Source: an uncultured Acidobacteriia bacterium
GTDB taxonomy: Bacteria; Acidobacteriota; Terriglobia; Bryobacterales; Bryobacteraceae
DNA length: 64,000 nt
Assembly: GCA_903881085.1 (NCBI GenBank)
Contig: CAIRSA010000336.1
Location: 62,001-126,000 of the forward strand
Reading direction: 5' to 3'
The translations under genes and the position numbers were made by a program. The notes beneath the pieces are model-generated. The model was not told where the DNA came from, searched no databases, and was given only the letters and a program-made list of their open reading frames with translations. Below are positions 8,205 through 16,617 of the stretch, piece by piece. How positions within the stretch are numbered: the first letter of the stretch is position 1; each line of letters opens with the position of its first letter.

Positions 8205-9857
8205 TCAGTATAATTCCCAGGCCGCCCGCGCGAACCCTGGCGCCATCTCGCGCCCGAATCGCAACGGCGGCTTTCCCGTTTCAAACGCTCCGATATCGGG
8301 CGCGGCGCCTGTGAAATCGTCATTGAAGCCCGGCAGCCGCACGCCCTTGTCGATCGCCGGATTCGGTGCATCCAGCACTGGGTCTGTCGTTACAATCTTC
8401 TTCCCATTGCGCACGGATTCCACCTTCCCCCACTCGATCTTTTTCACCGACGGCGCAAGGAACCACTCCATCTTCTCGCTGTCCAGAAACATCGATTTCA
8501 CAAAGCCGCCGCCCAGGTAGCCACCGGTCAAATCGTTCTTGAAATCATTGCCGGGCGAGCCCGAATCCTTTGGATAGCGCGCCCCGCGCGTGTAGAAGAT
8601 ATTGTTCCGAGTCACCGCATTGTGCAGTTCATGACTGGTGAAAATATCTACCGCCCCATTGGGCTGCAACGCCGTATTGTGGAAGATAAAGCGATATCCA
8701 AGCCCTGTGCTCACCTTCTCACCATTGATATCCAGATAGTTCATGCCAGTCTTCAGCAGCGTGCCGCCCGAATGATCCTGATGCGAGATGCGGCTTTCGC
8801 CAAACACATTGCGGAAGATATAAAGCGGCCCCATCGAAGTGGAGGCCGACGCGATATGCACGAACGAATGGTGGATGTAGTTGCTCCAGATCCGTACGTT
8901 GCGATTGGCGCCCTCGCTCTCAATGCAATCGTCCCAGCAGTTGGAAATGATGTTGCCGTAGTAGTCCGAATCTTTATTCGGGCTGCCTGCGAAACTGAAG
9001 TTCGAACCACCACCGATGCCGTCATTGAAGCCGTGATCCTCAGTCGAACGAATCGTGTTGTAGCGGATCACATTGCCGCCGCTCGAATCGTTCATCGAGA
9101 TGCCCTGCGGCCCGTCCGGATGGCCCGACTCCCAATCGTTCGAACCGCCGCGCGGATGCTCAATCAGATTGCGCTGAATCACCAATCGCCCGGCGCCTTT
9201 GCCCGCATAGACTCCGCTATCCATGCCGCTGATGACGCCCCAAGACCGCGCCCCGCCAACGCGCCCCCAGCGCGTGATGTGGCAATCTTCGACGACAACA
9301 TTCTGCACGCCATCGCGAATGTAGACTCCGTGCAGGCCAGCGTTGCGCAGATCAAGCCCGCGCAGAATCACATAATCGGCCTCGACCACGATGTTGTACT
9401 CCTGCAGATTGTAAACATCGCTGACGAACTTTGTTCCCGCCTGCGGAGTCACCAGATGCCACGCCTGTTCCGTGCCACCTTCTTTCACGCGCACGATTTG
9501 ATCCGTGGTCCCTCCGGGTAGATACGTTGTTTTCCCAACCGGAAACACCTCGCTGCGCGTGCGTGCTTGGAACTCTACCGGCGCATCGCCTGCATCGAGG
9601 CGAACCTCATACTCCGTATCAGCAGCAAGCAACACCAGAGATCCGCGATACTGCTTCTCGCGCGGATCGTAAACCATCGGATACCCTTCCCGCCACGTCG
9701 GCGAGCCCGTGGCGCGATACTTCACGTCGCAGGTCTTCTTCGCCACGGGCCGGTTATAGTACAGCCCCAACGACTCAAAAGTTGGGATGGCGAACGCGCC
9801 CGTATCAGCGGCGCGCAACACCGAAACAAAAAACAAAAGTATGTATACGTGTTTCAT
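8205..9857 (-). CDS. Secreted right-handed parallel beta-helix protein (polysaccharide lyase/chondroitinase B-like fold)
   Basis: 550 residues from the ATG at 9857, which overlaps the amidase stop (ATGA). The signal peptide is MKHVYILLFFVSVLRA. An N-terminal beta domain (about 25-110) is followed by repeated strand-turn units rich in Asn and Val: VILRGLDLRNAGLHGVYI, VVVEDCHITRWG, NVIRYNTIRS, NVRIWSNYIHHS. These are typical of pectate-lyase-like and NosD/chondroitinase-B-like helices. Such proteins cleave or bind acidic polysaccharides outside the cell. The catalytic residues cannot be picked out, so lyase activity is only a possibility. It is translationally coupled to the upstream amidase. 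Confidence 0.82.
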   Translation of the reverse strand: MKHVYILLFFVSVLRAADTGAFAIPTFESLGLYYNRPVAKKTCDVKYRATGSPTWREGYPMVYDPREKQYRGSLVLLAADTEYEVRLDAGDAPVEFQARTRSEVFPVGKTTYLPGGTTDQIVRVKEGGTEQAWHLVTPQAGTKFVSDVYNLQEYNIVVEADYVILRGLDLRNAGLHGVYIRDGVQNVVVEDCHITRWGRVGGARSWGVISGMDSGVYAGKGAGRLVIQRNLIEHPRGGSNDWESGHPDGPQGISMNDSSGGNVIRYNTIRSTEDHGFNDGIGGGSNFSFAGSPNKDSDYYGNIISNCWDDCIESEGANRNVRIWSNYIHHSFVHIASASTSMGPLYIFRNVFGESRISHQDHSGGTLLKTGMNYLDINGEKVSTGLGYRFIFHNTALQPNGAVDIFTSHELHNAVTRNNIFYTRGARYPKDSGSPGNDFKNDLTGGYLGGGFVKSMFLDSEKMEWFLAPSVKKIEWGKVESVRNGKKIVTTDPVLDAPNPAIDKGVRLPGFNDDFTGAAPDIGAFETGKPPLRFGREMAPGFARAAWELY

Positions 9858-11338
9858 AAACTCGGATGCTTTGTATGCCACTCTGTGGCACTCTCATACG
9901 CCTGACCCGCGCGGCACAGTAACGATTCCGCCAACGGATGGCCTACAAGCTGAACGCTCAGAGGCATGCGATCAGGCGACATGCCGCATGGCAATGACAA
10001 CGTGGGATAGCCCGTAAAATCGTGGGCCTCGGTAAACCGGTTACTCACGCTGAAGAATCGATTGGCGACGCCATCGATGCGGCCAGCTGCGGGATTGAGC
10101 CCTTCATAAGCCCAGGACGGATCGTAAACGAACGCCTCTGACGCCATGGAAGGGCACACCAGCAGATCGATGCCGCGAAACGCCTGGCGTATTTGGCCGC
10201 AATATTCCGCGCGCCACACATTGGCCTGCGCCACCTGGACACCGGTCAACTTCCGTCCGTACTCAAGCACGCCGCCGAAGCCCTTTCCATAATCGCCGGC
10301 GCGCGATGGATACGTGGCTTCATGCACGGCTGCTGTCTCCGCGGTGGTGATCGTGTACCAGATGCTCGAATGTACGAGTCTTGGAATCTTTACTGGAACC
10401 ACGCGCCCGCCGAGCTTTTCCAGCACGCCGAGCGCAGTGCGCACACCGGCCGCAACATGCGCCGGAACATCCTCGCTTGTGTAAGCCTCATCGAAGCCAA
10501 GCCGCACGCCTTTGATACCGCGGTTGATCTCAGCCAGGTAGTCAGGCACAGGATCGGAAAGGCTGGTTGAGTCCTGCATGTCGTACCCGGCAATCGCCTG
10601 CAGCATCGCCGCAGCGTCTGCCACGCGGCGGGTCATCGGCCCCACGTGATCGAGCGAAGGCGCCAGCGGCCACACACCGTAACGGCTCACGCGGCCATAG
10701 GTCGGCTTCAAGCCAACGATGCCGTTCGCCGCCGCGGGATAACGAATCGATCCACCGGTATCGCTACCCAGTGAGCCGTAACAAAGTCCTGCCGCGGTCG
10801 CCACGCCCGATCCGCTGGATGACACTCCCGGCCATCGATCCGCACCCCATGGATTGCGCGGTACTGGAAATTCGCGCTGATAACCGCTCATCGCGCCCTC
10901 GGTCGTGTGCAGTTTCCCGAGCAGAACCGCGCCGGCCTTATTGAAGCGCGCCACCACCGTTGCATCGAACTTCGACAAATTCTTCGACATCACTTTGCAA
11001 CCGGCCGCTGTTACAGCACCGGCGGTGTAGTAGAGGTCCTTCACCGCAATCGGCACCCCATGCAGAGGCCCCAGATATCGCCCGGCCATGATCTCAGCTT
11101 CGGCCTTCTTGGCCGCAGCCAGCGCCCTCTCCGCCATTACTCGCGCATAGGAATGAAGCTTGCCGTCAAGCGCCTCAATGCGCGCCAATTGAGCTTTCGT
11201 TAGCTCCACCGGAGAGATCTCGCGCGTGCGAATCAGCTTAGCCACATCCAGCAGGCCTGCGAATGGGAGGTCGTCTCTTTTCGCTGCTGAGGCAGCAAAG
11301 GAGAAGCCCCCGGCAAGCATCGTTCGGCGTGAAATCAT
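9854..11338 (-). CDS. Exported amidase (amidase signature family)
   Basis: 494 residues. It starts with a short Tat-like signal (MISRRTMLAGGFSFAASAA). The Ser-cisSer-Lys triad regions are present: the catalytic Lys in VPIAVKDLYYTAG, the Ser-rich loop in GVSSSGSGVATAAG, and the nucleophile region LGSDTGGSIRYPAA followed by GLKPTYGRVSR. The family hydrolyses amides, including glutamyl-, aryl- and acyl-amides; the substrate is unknown. Exported members usually act on periplasmic amides. It is coupled to the beta-helix gene by a 4-nt overlap. A TATACT box on the same strand lies 9 nt before the ATG, so the leader is very short. Confidence 0.9.
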   Translation of the reverse strand: MISRRTMLAGGFSFAASAAKRDDLPFAGLLDVAKLIRTREISPVELTKAQLARIEALDGKLHSYARVMAERALAAAKKAEAEIMAGRYLGPLHGVPIAVKDLYYTAGAVTAAGCKVMSKNLSKFDATVVARFNKAGAVLLGKLHTTEGAMSGYQREFPVPRNPWGADRWPGVSSSGSGVATAAGLCYGSLGSDTGGSIRYPAAANGIVGLKPTYGRVSRYGVWPLAPSLDHVGPMTRRVADAAAMLQAIAGYDMQDSTSLSDPVPDYLAEINRGIKGVRLGFDEAYTSEDVPAHVAAGVRTALGVLEKLGGRVVPVKIPRLVHSSIWYTITTAETAAVHEATYPSRAGDYGKGFGGVLEYGRKLTGVQVAQANVWRAEYCGQIRQAFRGIDLLVCPSMASEAFVYDPSWAYEGLNPAAGRIDGVANRFFSVSNRFTEAHDFTGYPTLSLPCGMSPDRMPLSVQLVGHPLAESLLCRAGQAYESATEWHTKHPSL

Positions 11339-11347
11339 GTCATAGTC

Positions 11348-11353
11348 AGTATA
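11348..11353 (-). promoter_or_regulatory. Likely -10 box of the amidase/beta-helix operon
   Basis: The minus strand reads TATACT at 11353-11348, with nine bases before the ATG at 11338. There is no Shine-Dalgarno sequence between them. The same AGTATAAT octamer occurs in the divergent promoter at 7030-7037. Confidence 0.35.
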
Positions 11354-11410
11354 ATCTCACCGCGTATGTCACCGAATATTGCGAATGAAGCAGAGAGGCA
11401 AAATTCGTCT

Positions 11411-11440
11411 AGAAATGGCGAGAAATGGGGAGAAATGCGA
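11411..11440. repeat. Three tandem 10-bp repeats (AGAAATGNNG)
   Basis: AGAAATGGCG, AGAAATGGGG and AGAAATGCGA stand head to tail at 11411, 11421 and 11431. One repeat per helical turn, lying 55-90 bp upstream of the amidase promoter box, would suit a regulator that binds one face of the DNA. No binding protein can be named. Confidence 0.5.
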
Positions 11441-11497
11441 GGGCCGAGGAGCGAAACTAGTATCGCCTGATGTTCGAAACACTATCCGGACTAATCA

Positions 11498-11528
11498 CCG
11501 GGGCTTCGTAGACTCCACGAAGCCCCGG
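11498..11528. terminator. Perfect 12-bp stem hairpin after the Gfo/Idh gene
   Basis: CCGGGGCTTCGT (11498-11509) pairs perfectly with ACGAAGCCCCGG (11517-11528) around a 7-nt loop. It starts 15 nt past the stop at 11543 on the minus strand. No T-run follows, so it may be an intrinsic terminator of the U-poor type, or an mRNA 3'-end stabiliser. Confidence 0.55.
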
Positions 11529-11542
11529 CAAATCGAATCAAC

Positions 11543-13117
11543 TTACAGCTTTAATTCCCAGCCCTTGCGGAAGGCCGGTTTCACGTACTTATTCGCCTCG
11601 GCGCTATTGGTGAAGCGCTGGTTCTTGCTGTCCCAATCCAACTTGCCTGGAACACGCAGCGAGATCGCCGCCAGCGCCAGCCACTCCGCATACGGAGCGG
11701 TGATCGCAAAGTCAGAGCACGACGATTCCCCGCCCTTGCAGGCGCGGATCCAATCGAGCATGTGGCCCGGCGAGCGCGACAACAACTGCGGAGGCAGCGT
11801 GTATTCCTTCCACCGCGAAGCAGGCAGCAGATGCACACCTTCGCCACGGCTTGAAGTGGCCATGATGCCCTTGGTTCCGATAAACACCGAACCGTTGCCC
11901 GTTAAAACTCCAGGAGGCGCACCACCGGACGGACGCGTCCCAAACACGCGCACACCAGCACCACCAGCGCCTTGCGCGGGACGTGCAGTTTGCGGCGCAC
12001 CCGTGTTTTCGGGCGAAGGAGCATTGCGGCCGCCACCGCCACGGTTGCCACCAGGAGCACCACCGCGGAAGCCACCACCACCGCCCATCGGACGGCCCTT
12101 GTCAGAGAGGTTGTTCACCGGCGGCAGAATGACCTCGTTCTCCATGCCAGGCACGCGGAACAGATCGGGATCGCCAGGGCGCGGACTGTCGTGATAGAAC
12201 ACTTTCACCGCAGGCATGCTGCCGCGCTGCGGGAAGTCGATCCGAATCGTACCGCGATTCGGGAAGGTCAGATTGCTGTGACCATCAATCGAGACACACT
12301 CGACGCTCGTCGGCGCGCCCAGCATCAAAGCCGTCTGCACCGGGCCTGCGGTATGCGTTGCCCAGTTGCCGATCTGGCCGGTGCCGAAATCGTAAAAGCC
12401 GCGCCAGTTATAGGGTACATAGTAGGAGCTGAACGGCCGCATCGAGGCCTGGCCCAACCACAAGTTCCAATCGAGCGTATCGGGCACCGACTCTTCCGGA
12501 GGCAGTTCTTTCAAGCCCACCGGATGTGTACCTGGCGTAACCGAAATATGCGCCTCAGTCACGTCGCCGATCGCGCCGGACCAGACAATCTCCGCAGCCA
12601 CACGGTTGCACTCGTGCGAGAAGCCCTGGTTGCCCATCTGCGTAGCGACCTTGTACTTCACGGCCGCGTCCTTCAGCAGACGTGCTTCCCACGGCGTGCG
12701 CGTCAGCGGTTTCTCCAGGTACACGTGCTTGCCCTGCTGCATGCAGGCCAGCGCAACGGTCGCGTGCATGAAGTCAGGGATGCCGATGGTGACGGCATCG
12801 ATATTCTTGCCTTCCTTTTCCAGCATCACGCGGAAGTCTTTGTACTTGGCGGCCTTCTCGTACTTCTTCAGATTGGCCGCGCCGCGCGCGATATCCACAT
12901 CGCACAGTGCGACGATGTTCTCTGTCTTCGCGGCCTCGTTCAGATCCTGGCCACCCTGCCCGCCGCAGCCGACAGCCGCAACATTCAACTTGTCATAGAA
13001 GGGCTTGTAGCCCAATGCGCGCAGCGACGGAACGCTGCCGAAACCTGCCGCAGGCACCGCGCCCGCAAGCAGCGAGCCAAAGAAAAAGTGCCGTCTCGAT
13101 ACATCGTTTATTGACAT
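11543..13117 (-). CDS. Tat-exported Gfo/Idh/MocA oxidoreductase with a Gly-rich insertion
   Basis: 524 residues from the ATG at 13117, with GGGAGG 13 nt upstream. The twin-arginine signal is SRRHFFFGSLLAGAVPAAG, followed by the NAD(P) motif VAAVGCGGQGG and HVYLEKPLTRT with the active-site Lys. The middle matches secreted acidobacterial and planctomycetal members of the family. About residues 360-420 hold a long low-complexity stretch of Gly, Pro, Ala and Arg (for example RGGAPGGNRGGGGR), absent from typical members and probably an exposed linker. It ends at a strong hairpin and lies 82 nt downstream of the cytochrome c'-like gene on the same strand. The substrate is unknown, presumably a sugar derivative. 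Confidence 0.85.
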   Translation of the reverse strand: MSINDVSRRHFFFGSLLAGAVPAAGFGSVPSLRALGYKPFYDKLNVAAVGCGGQGGQDLNEAAKTENIVALCDVDIARGAANLKKYEKAAKYKDFRVMLEKEGKNIDAVTIGIPDFMHATVALACMQQGKHVYLEKPLTRTPWEARLLKDAAVKYKVATQMGNQGFSHECNRVAAEIVWSGAIGDVTEAHISVTPGTHPVGLKELPPEESVPDTLDWNLWLGQASMRPFSSYYVPYNWRGFYDFGTGQIGNWATHTAGPVQTALMLGAPTSVECVSIDGHSNLTFPNRGTIRIDFPQRGSMPAVKVFYHDSPRPGDPDLFRVPGMENEVILPPVNNLSDKGRPMGGGGGFRGGAPGGNRGGGGRNAPSPENTGAPQTARPAQGAGGAGVRVFGTRPSGGAPPGVLTGNGSVFIGTKGIMATSSRGEGVHLLPASRWKEYTLPPQLLSRSPGHMLDWIRACKGGESSCSDFAITAPYAEWLALAAISLRVPGKLDWDSKNQRFTNSAEANKYVKPAFRKGWELKL

Positions 13118-13199
13118 CTGATTATGAAAACCTCCCAAAGAGCCAGCGAAATGGCCCATCACATTGGTATCGAAGATGGCGGTGCAGTGTCAAGCGCGA

Positions 13200-13676
13200 T
13201 CAATACGAGCGCGTCTTCATTTCGTCTTTTGTAAACCGGTACTGGCTGTGGCATGCCTGGCAGGTTTCAAAGAGATCGCCGCCGCGGTCAAACAACCCAA
13301 CAATGTCCTTTTTCTTGGCCGCCTGCCGCACCGCGTCACTCGCGTCGCGTAACGCAAGCGCCCGTTCAATCCACTTGCCGTTGTCCATCGCACGGCCCTC
13401 CATCATCAGCAGATTGCCGGCTTCCATCAAAGTGGTTGCGCTGGCTTCCACCGTGAACCACTCGTCGATGTTTTTCGGCGAACGTTCGGTGACGCCATCC
13501 TTGGTATAGATGGTGCCCGATGCATCCCACACCACCTTCGCATTGGGGATCACCAAATGGTGCATGATCTCTTCTCGAGTCGCAATCGCTTTGATCGGCG
13601 AAGGAGGCGTGGCCTTGTTGCAGGCTGCCAGCAATATAAGCAGGAAGAGGGCGGTATGTTTCGGCACGGCCATCAT
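13200..13676 (-). CDS. Cytochrome c'-like monohaem lipoprotein
   Basis: 158 residues. The signal peptide ends in the lipobox LLAAC, so the protein should be anchored in a membrane. The rest is alpha-helical. A single haem motif CQACH lies about 18 residues from the C-terminus, where four-helix-bundle cytochromes c' and c-556 carry theirs. The start at 13676 (second ATG 13673) fits the signal peptide; longer frames run antisense into the divergent membrane-protein gene and are not credible. It is divergent from two putative membrane proteins across a 45-nt promoter region. Such proteins carry electrons or bind small gases; an electron-transfer role with its neighbours is an inference. Confidence 0.8.
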   Translation of the reverse strand: MMAVPKHTALFLLILLAACNKATPPSPIKAIATREEIMHHLVIPNAKVVWDASGTIYTKDGVTERSPKNIDEWFTVEASATTLMEAGNLLMMEGRAMDNGKWIERALALRDASDAVRQAAKKKDIVGLFDRGGDLFETCQACHSQYRFTKDEMKTRSY

Positions 13677-13697
13677 CTTATCAGAGGCACGGGGTCT

Positions 13698-13705
13698 GTT
13701 ATACT
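13698..13705. promoter_or_regulatory. Second shared bidirectional -10 element (GTTATACT)
   Basis: GTTATACT reads TATACT (13700-13705) on the plus strand, 16 nt before the ATG at 13722. It reads TATAAC (13703-13698) on the minus strand, 21 nt before the ATG at 13676. The geometry matches the divergent promoter at 7030-7037. Confidence 0.45.
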
Positions 13706-13721
13706 TCATCAGATCGAACCC

Positions 13722-14219
13722 ATGGACCTCACTGCAATTCTCAATTGGCTGGAAGCTTCGCAGGGCAGCATCTACATCCGCGAATCCACCATCGTCTATC
13801 CGATCATCGAGACCACGCACGTGCTGACGCTGTGCCTCTTCCTCGGCCTGATCGCGCTGCTCGACCTGCGGCTTGTCGGCGTTGGATTGAAAGGCGTGCC
13901 AGTCTCGCAAGTGGCATCGCGACTGCTGCCGTGGGCGCTGTTCGGCTTCGTCATCATGGCCATCAGCGGCACGCTGCTGTTCTATTCGGGCCCGATCAAA
14001 GCGGCGGGGAACATCTTCTTCAAGGTGAAGATGGTGATGATTATTCTGACCGGCATCAACGCGCTGCTGTTCCATCTGACAATTGAGAAGCGCATCGCGA
14101 GCTGGGACAACGATCCAGTCCCGCCAATGCGCGCGCGGCTCGCCGGCTATGCCTCGATCATCCTGTGGTGCGGCGTTGTGATCAGCGGCCGCATGCAGGC
14201 TTACAACTGGTTTCATTAG
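13722..14219 (+). CDS. Four-helix inner-membrane protein, DUF6644-like (first of tandem pair)
   Basis: 165 residues with about four hydrophobic helices and almost no soluble part. The ATG at 13722 is chosen because the upstream extension would overlap the divergent cytochrome gene. Features shared with the next gene: IR-S-x-V near the N-terminus, a His at the start of the first long helix (THVLTLCLF), L-D-R-x-x-G-x-GL, PWALFGF, a Lys-Met pair before helix three, and a C-terminal SGR. A conserved His in a membrane helix could ligate haem b, but this is unproven. The match to DUF6644 is from memory of the family pattern. It probably forms a heterodimer with the next protein. Confidence 0.7.
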   Translation: MDLTAILNWLEASQGSIYIRESTIVYPIIETTHVLTLCLFLGLIALLDLRLVGVGLKGVPVSQVASRLLPWALFGFVIMAISGTLLFYSGPIKAAGNIFFKVKMVMIILTGINALLFHLTIEKRIASWDNDPVPPMRARLAGYASIILWCGVVISGRMQAYNWFH

Positions 14220-14227
14220 GACGCAAT

Positions 14228-14686
14228 GTGCTGCACTTCTTCGAATCATTAGAATCCACCGGCCTCGGCAACGTCATCCGCCAATCCATCTGGATGTTCC
14301 CTGTCATCCAGTGCTTTCATCTTCTCGGCCTCGCACTGCTGGGCGGTACAGTGTTGGCCGTGGACATGCGCATGCTTGGCCTCGGGCTGCTCGAACAAAC
14401 TAGCGGCGATCTCTCACGCAAGCTGCGGCCGTGGATGACCGGCGCACTCGCCCTGACCATACTCAGCGGCATCCTGATGTTTCTCAGCGAGGCCGTGAAG
14501 TGCTATTACAGTCCGCCGTTCTGGTACAAGATGACTTGCCTGGCTCTGGCCACCATCTTTGCCTACACCCTGCGCCGCAAGGCCGCCGAATCCGCGCCCG
14601 GGCCGATGACGAAGTTGACGGCGCTCGTCTCGCTAGCGCTGTGGTTCGGCGTCGGATTTTCCGGGCGTTGGATCGCGTTCTACTAG
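14228..14686 (+). CDS. Four-helix inner-membrane protein, paralog of the preceding gene
   Basis: 152 residues from a GTG at 14228, which has AGGA at proper spacing and lies 8 nt past the previous stop. The pattern repeats that of the first protein: IRQSIWMFPVIQ, the membrane His in CFHLLGLALLGG, D-R-x-x-G-LGL, LRPWMTG, SGILMF, FWYKM, LWFGVGFSGR. Only one of the two His residues of the first protein is kept, which points to that His as the functional one. Tandem duplication followed by divergence suggests a two-subunit membrane complex. The function is unknown. Confidence 0.7.
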   Translation: MLHFFESLESTGLGNVIRQSIWMFPVIQCFHLLGLALLGGTVLAVDMRMLGLGLLEQTSGDLSRKLRPWMTGALALTILSGILMFLSEAVKCYYSPPFWYKMTCLALATIFAYTLRRKAAESAPGPMTKLTALVSLALWFGVGFSGRWIAFY

Positions 14687-14709
14687 ACCGCCTGTGTTAT
14701 GATCTCTCC

Positions 14710-15531
14710 GTGGTAAAGCACCCAATCCTATTCGCCCTCTTCGCGGCATTGGCTCATAGCCAGAGTGTCCCCAAACTTCCCGACGGCAAGCCCAACTTCA
14801 ATGGCATCTGGCAAGCGCTGGGCCCAATGAATTACGACATCGAACGCCACATGGCGCGTGCGTCGATGATGCTGCGCGAAGGGCCGCATGGTCCCCTCGC
14901 CGCAGTGCCGATGTTGCGTCTCGGCGCAGTCGGCTCCGTTCCTGGCAGTATGGGCATCGTCGAAGGCGGCTCGATTCCGTATAAGCCCGATGCGGCGAAG
15001 AAGCGCGACGAGAACCGCGCCAACTGGCTTGATCGCGACCCTGAAGTGAAGTGCTACATGCCCGGCGTTCCGCGCGCGACCTACATGCCGTTTCCCTTTC
15101 AGATTATCCAAAACCAGAAGCAGTTCTTCATCAGTTACGAGTTCGCCGGCGCCTACCGCGACATCTATTTCAAGAACCCCGGCCCTGCCGAAACCGATTC
15201 GTGGATGGGCCAATCCGTTGGCCGCTGGGAAGGCAACACGCTGGTGGTCGACGTCACCGGACTCAGCGATCAAACCTGGTTTGACCGCGCTGGCACGCAC
15301 CACAGCAACCAGCTTCACGTGGTTGAGCGTTACACGATGACAACGCCCAATCACATTCAGTATGAAGCCACCATCGAAGACCCCGAGGTCTTCACCAAAC
15401 CGTGGAAGATCAGTATGCCGTTATACCGCCGGATGGAGCCCGATGCCCGCTTGCTGGACTTCAAATGCGCTGAGTTTGTAGAAGAGCTGATGTTCGGCGA
15501 ATACCGCCGCAAGCCGCTCGAAAGGAAATAA
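14710..15531 (+). CDS. Secreted protein of unknown function (LPDGKPNF family)
   Basis: 273 residues from a GTG at 14710, chosen because it gives a clean signal peptide (VVKHPILFALFAALAHSQS). A TATGAT hexamer (14698-14703) lies six bases before it. The mature protein begins VPKLPDGKPNFNGIWQ, a phrase common in a large paralog group of Acidobacteria. The C-terminal half has VGRWEGNTLVVDVTGLSD and HVVERYTM, shared with the following gene. No catalytic motif is recognised. It sits between the tandem membrane proteins and a second family member, so a shared export or redox role is possible but not shown. Confidence 0.7.
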   Translation: MVKHPILFALFAALAHSQSVPKLPDGKPNFNGIWQALGPMNYDIERHMARASMMLREGPHGPLAAVPMLRLGAVGSVPGSMGIVEGGSIPYKPDAAKKRDENRANWLDRDPEVKCYMPGVPRATYMPFPFQIIQNQKQFFISYEFAGAYRDIYFKNPGPAETDSWMGQSVGRWEGNTLVVDVTGLSDQTWFDRAGTHHSNQLHVVERYTMTTPNHIQYEATIEDPEVFTKPWKISMPLYRRMEPDARLLDFKCAEFVEELMFGEYRRKPLERK

Positions 15532-15541
15532 GGAGATGATG

Positions 15542-16591
15542 ATGCTTCGAACATCCACCGTCCTGTTGATCGCTTCGCTTGCCCCGCTTGCCCCGCTTGC
15601 TGCGCAGGCGCCGCGCACCGCCGATGGCCACCCTGACCTTTCCGGCATGTACGACATCGCCACGCTGACGCCGCTGACGCGTCCGGCAAATCTTGCCGAC
15701 CGCAAGTCTTTGACCGAAGCTGAGGCGCAACGACTCGCGCGAGCTACCGCTGCGGCAAAGGCTCGCGCCAATGACAAAAGCGATCCGAATCGCGCAGCTC
15801 CTCCCGCTGGTGGCGATGGCTCGGAAGGCGCTGCCGGCAATGTCGGCGGCTACAACGCACTGTGGGTCGATAACGGCAATGGCGCATTCAAGATTGATGG
15901 CCAGTTCCGCACGTCGATCATCATTGATCCCGCCAACGGCCGCATGCCCACCATGACCCCAGAGGCAATCAAGAAGGCCCGCGCCCGCGCCGGATGGAAC
16001 CGGCCCAACCGCGGCGACGCATTCTGGATCGAAGCCAACTTGAACCCGGGCCCCTATGATGATCCCGAACTTCGCCCGCTGGCCGAGCGCTGCATTCTGG
16101 GCTTCGGCTCCAGCGCCGGTCCGCCCGCAATGCCGGTGCTCTATAACAACCTGAAGCAGATTGTGCAGACCAAAGACACGGTGATGATCTTTAATGAGAT
16201 GGTGCATGACGCGCGCATCGTACGCATGAACGCCAAGCACGATCCTCCGGAAATCCGCCGCTGGACCGGCGATTCCGTGGGCAAGTGGGAGGGCGACACT
16301 CTCGTGGTAGATACTACCAATTTCACCGACCAGCCTGCACTCGGCAGCGCCGATCGAAACCTGCATGTGATCGAGCGATTCAGCCGCATCGATGCAAAGA
16401 CCTTGCTGTATCGCTTCACCGTCGACGACCCAACCGTATGGACCGCGCAATGGACTGGCGAATTCGTCTGGCCGGCAACCGAAAGCCGCATCTACGAATA
16501 CGCCTGCCATGAAGGCAACTATTCCTTCGCCAATATTCTGCGCGGCGCGCGCCGGCTTGAGGCCGAAGCGATGAAGAAGCAGGCGAAGTAG
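15542..16591 (+). CDS. Secreted protein of unknown function, homologous to the preceding gene
   Basis: 349 residues. Three ATGs stand in tandem; the third (15542) is best placed after AAGGAG. The signal peptide ends near LAPLAAQAP. The opening TADGHPDLSGMYD parallels the neighbour's PDGKPNFNGIW, and the C-terminal half shares GDSVGKWEGDTLVVDTTNF and HVIERFSR. An Ala/Lys/Arg-rich helix (about 65-95) is extra. These shared blocks indicate a common beta-rich domain with a Trp-Glu-Gly signature. No family function is known to me. The gene follows its paralog after 10 nt, and DUF6152 comes next. Confidence 0.68.
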   Translation: MLRTSTVLLIASLAPLAPLAAQAPRTADGHPDLSGMYDIATLTPLTRPANLADRKSLTEAEAQRLARATAAAKARANDKSDPNRAAPPAGGDGSEGAAGNVGGYNALWVDNGNGAFKIDGQFRTSIIIDPANGRMPTMTPEAIKKARARAGWNRPNRGDAFWIEANLNPGPYDDPELRPLAERCILGFGSSAGPPAMPVLYNNLKQIVQTKDTVMIFNEMVHDARIVRMNAKHDPPEIRRWTGDSVGKWEGDTLVVDTTNFTDQPALGSADRNLHVIERFSRIDAKTLLYRFTVDDPTVWTAQWTGEFVWPATESRIYEYACHEGNYSFANILRGARRLEAEAMKKQAK

Positions 16592-16617
16592 AATAGATGA
16601 CAAGGAGTCATAGCCCG

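Noticed and set aside
8206-8215. AGTATAAT, the same octamer as in the divergent promoters
   Set aside because: It encodes the last codons of the beta-helix protein and has no gene placed to use it as a promoter.
11972-13114. 380-codon plus-strand frame opposite the Gfo/Idh gene
   Set aside because: Shadow frame; the minus strand encodes an intact Tat-exported oxidoreductase.
15461-16603. 380-codon minus-strand frame opposite the secreted WEG-signature gene
   Set aside because: Shadow frame; the plus strand has a Shine-Dalgarno sequence, a signal peptide and shared motifs with its neighbour.
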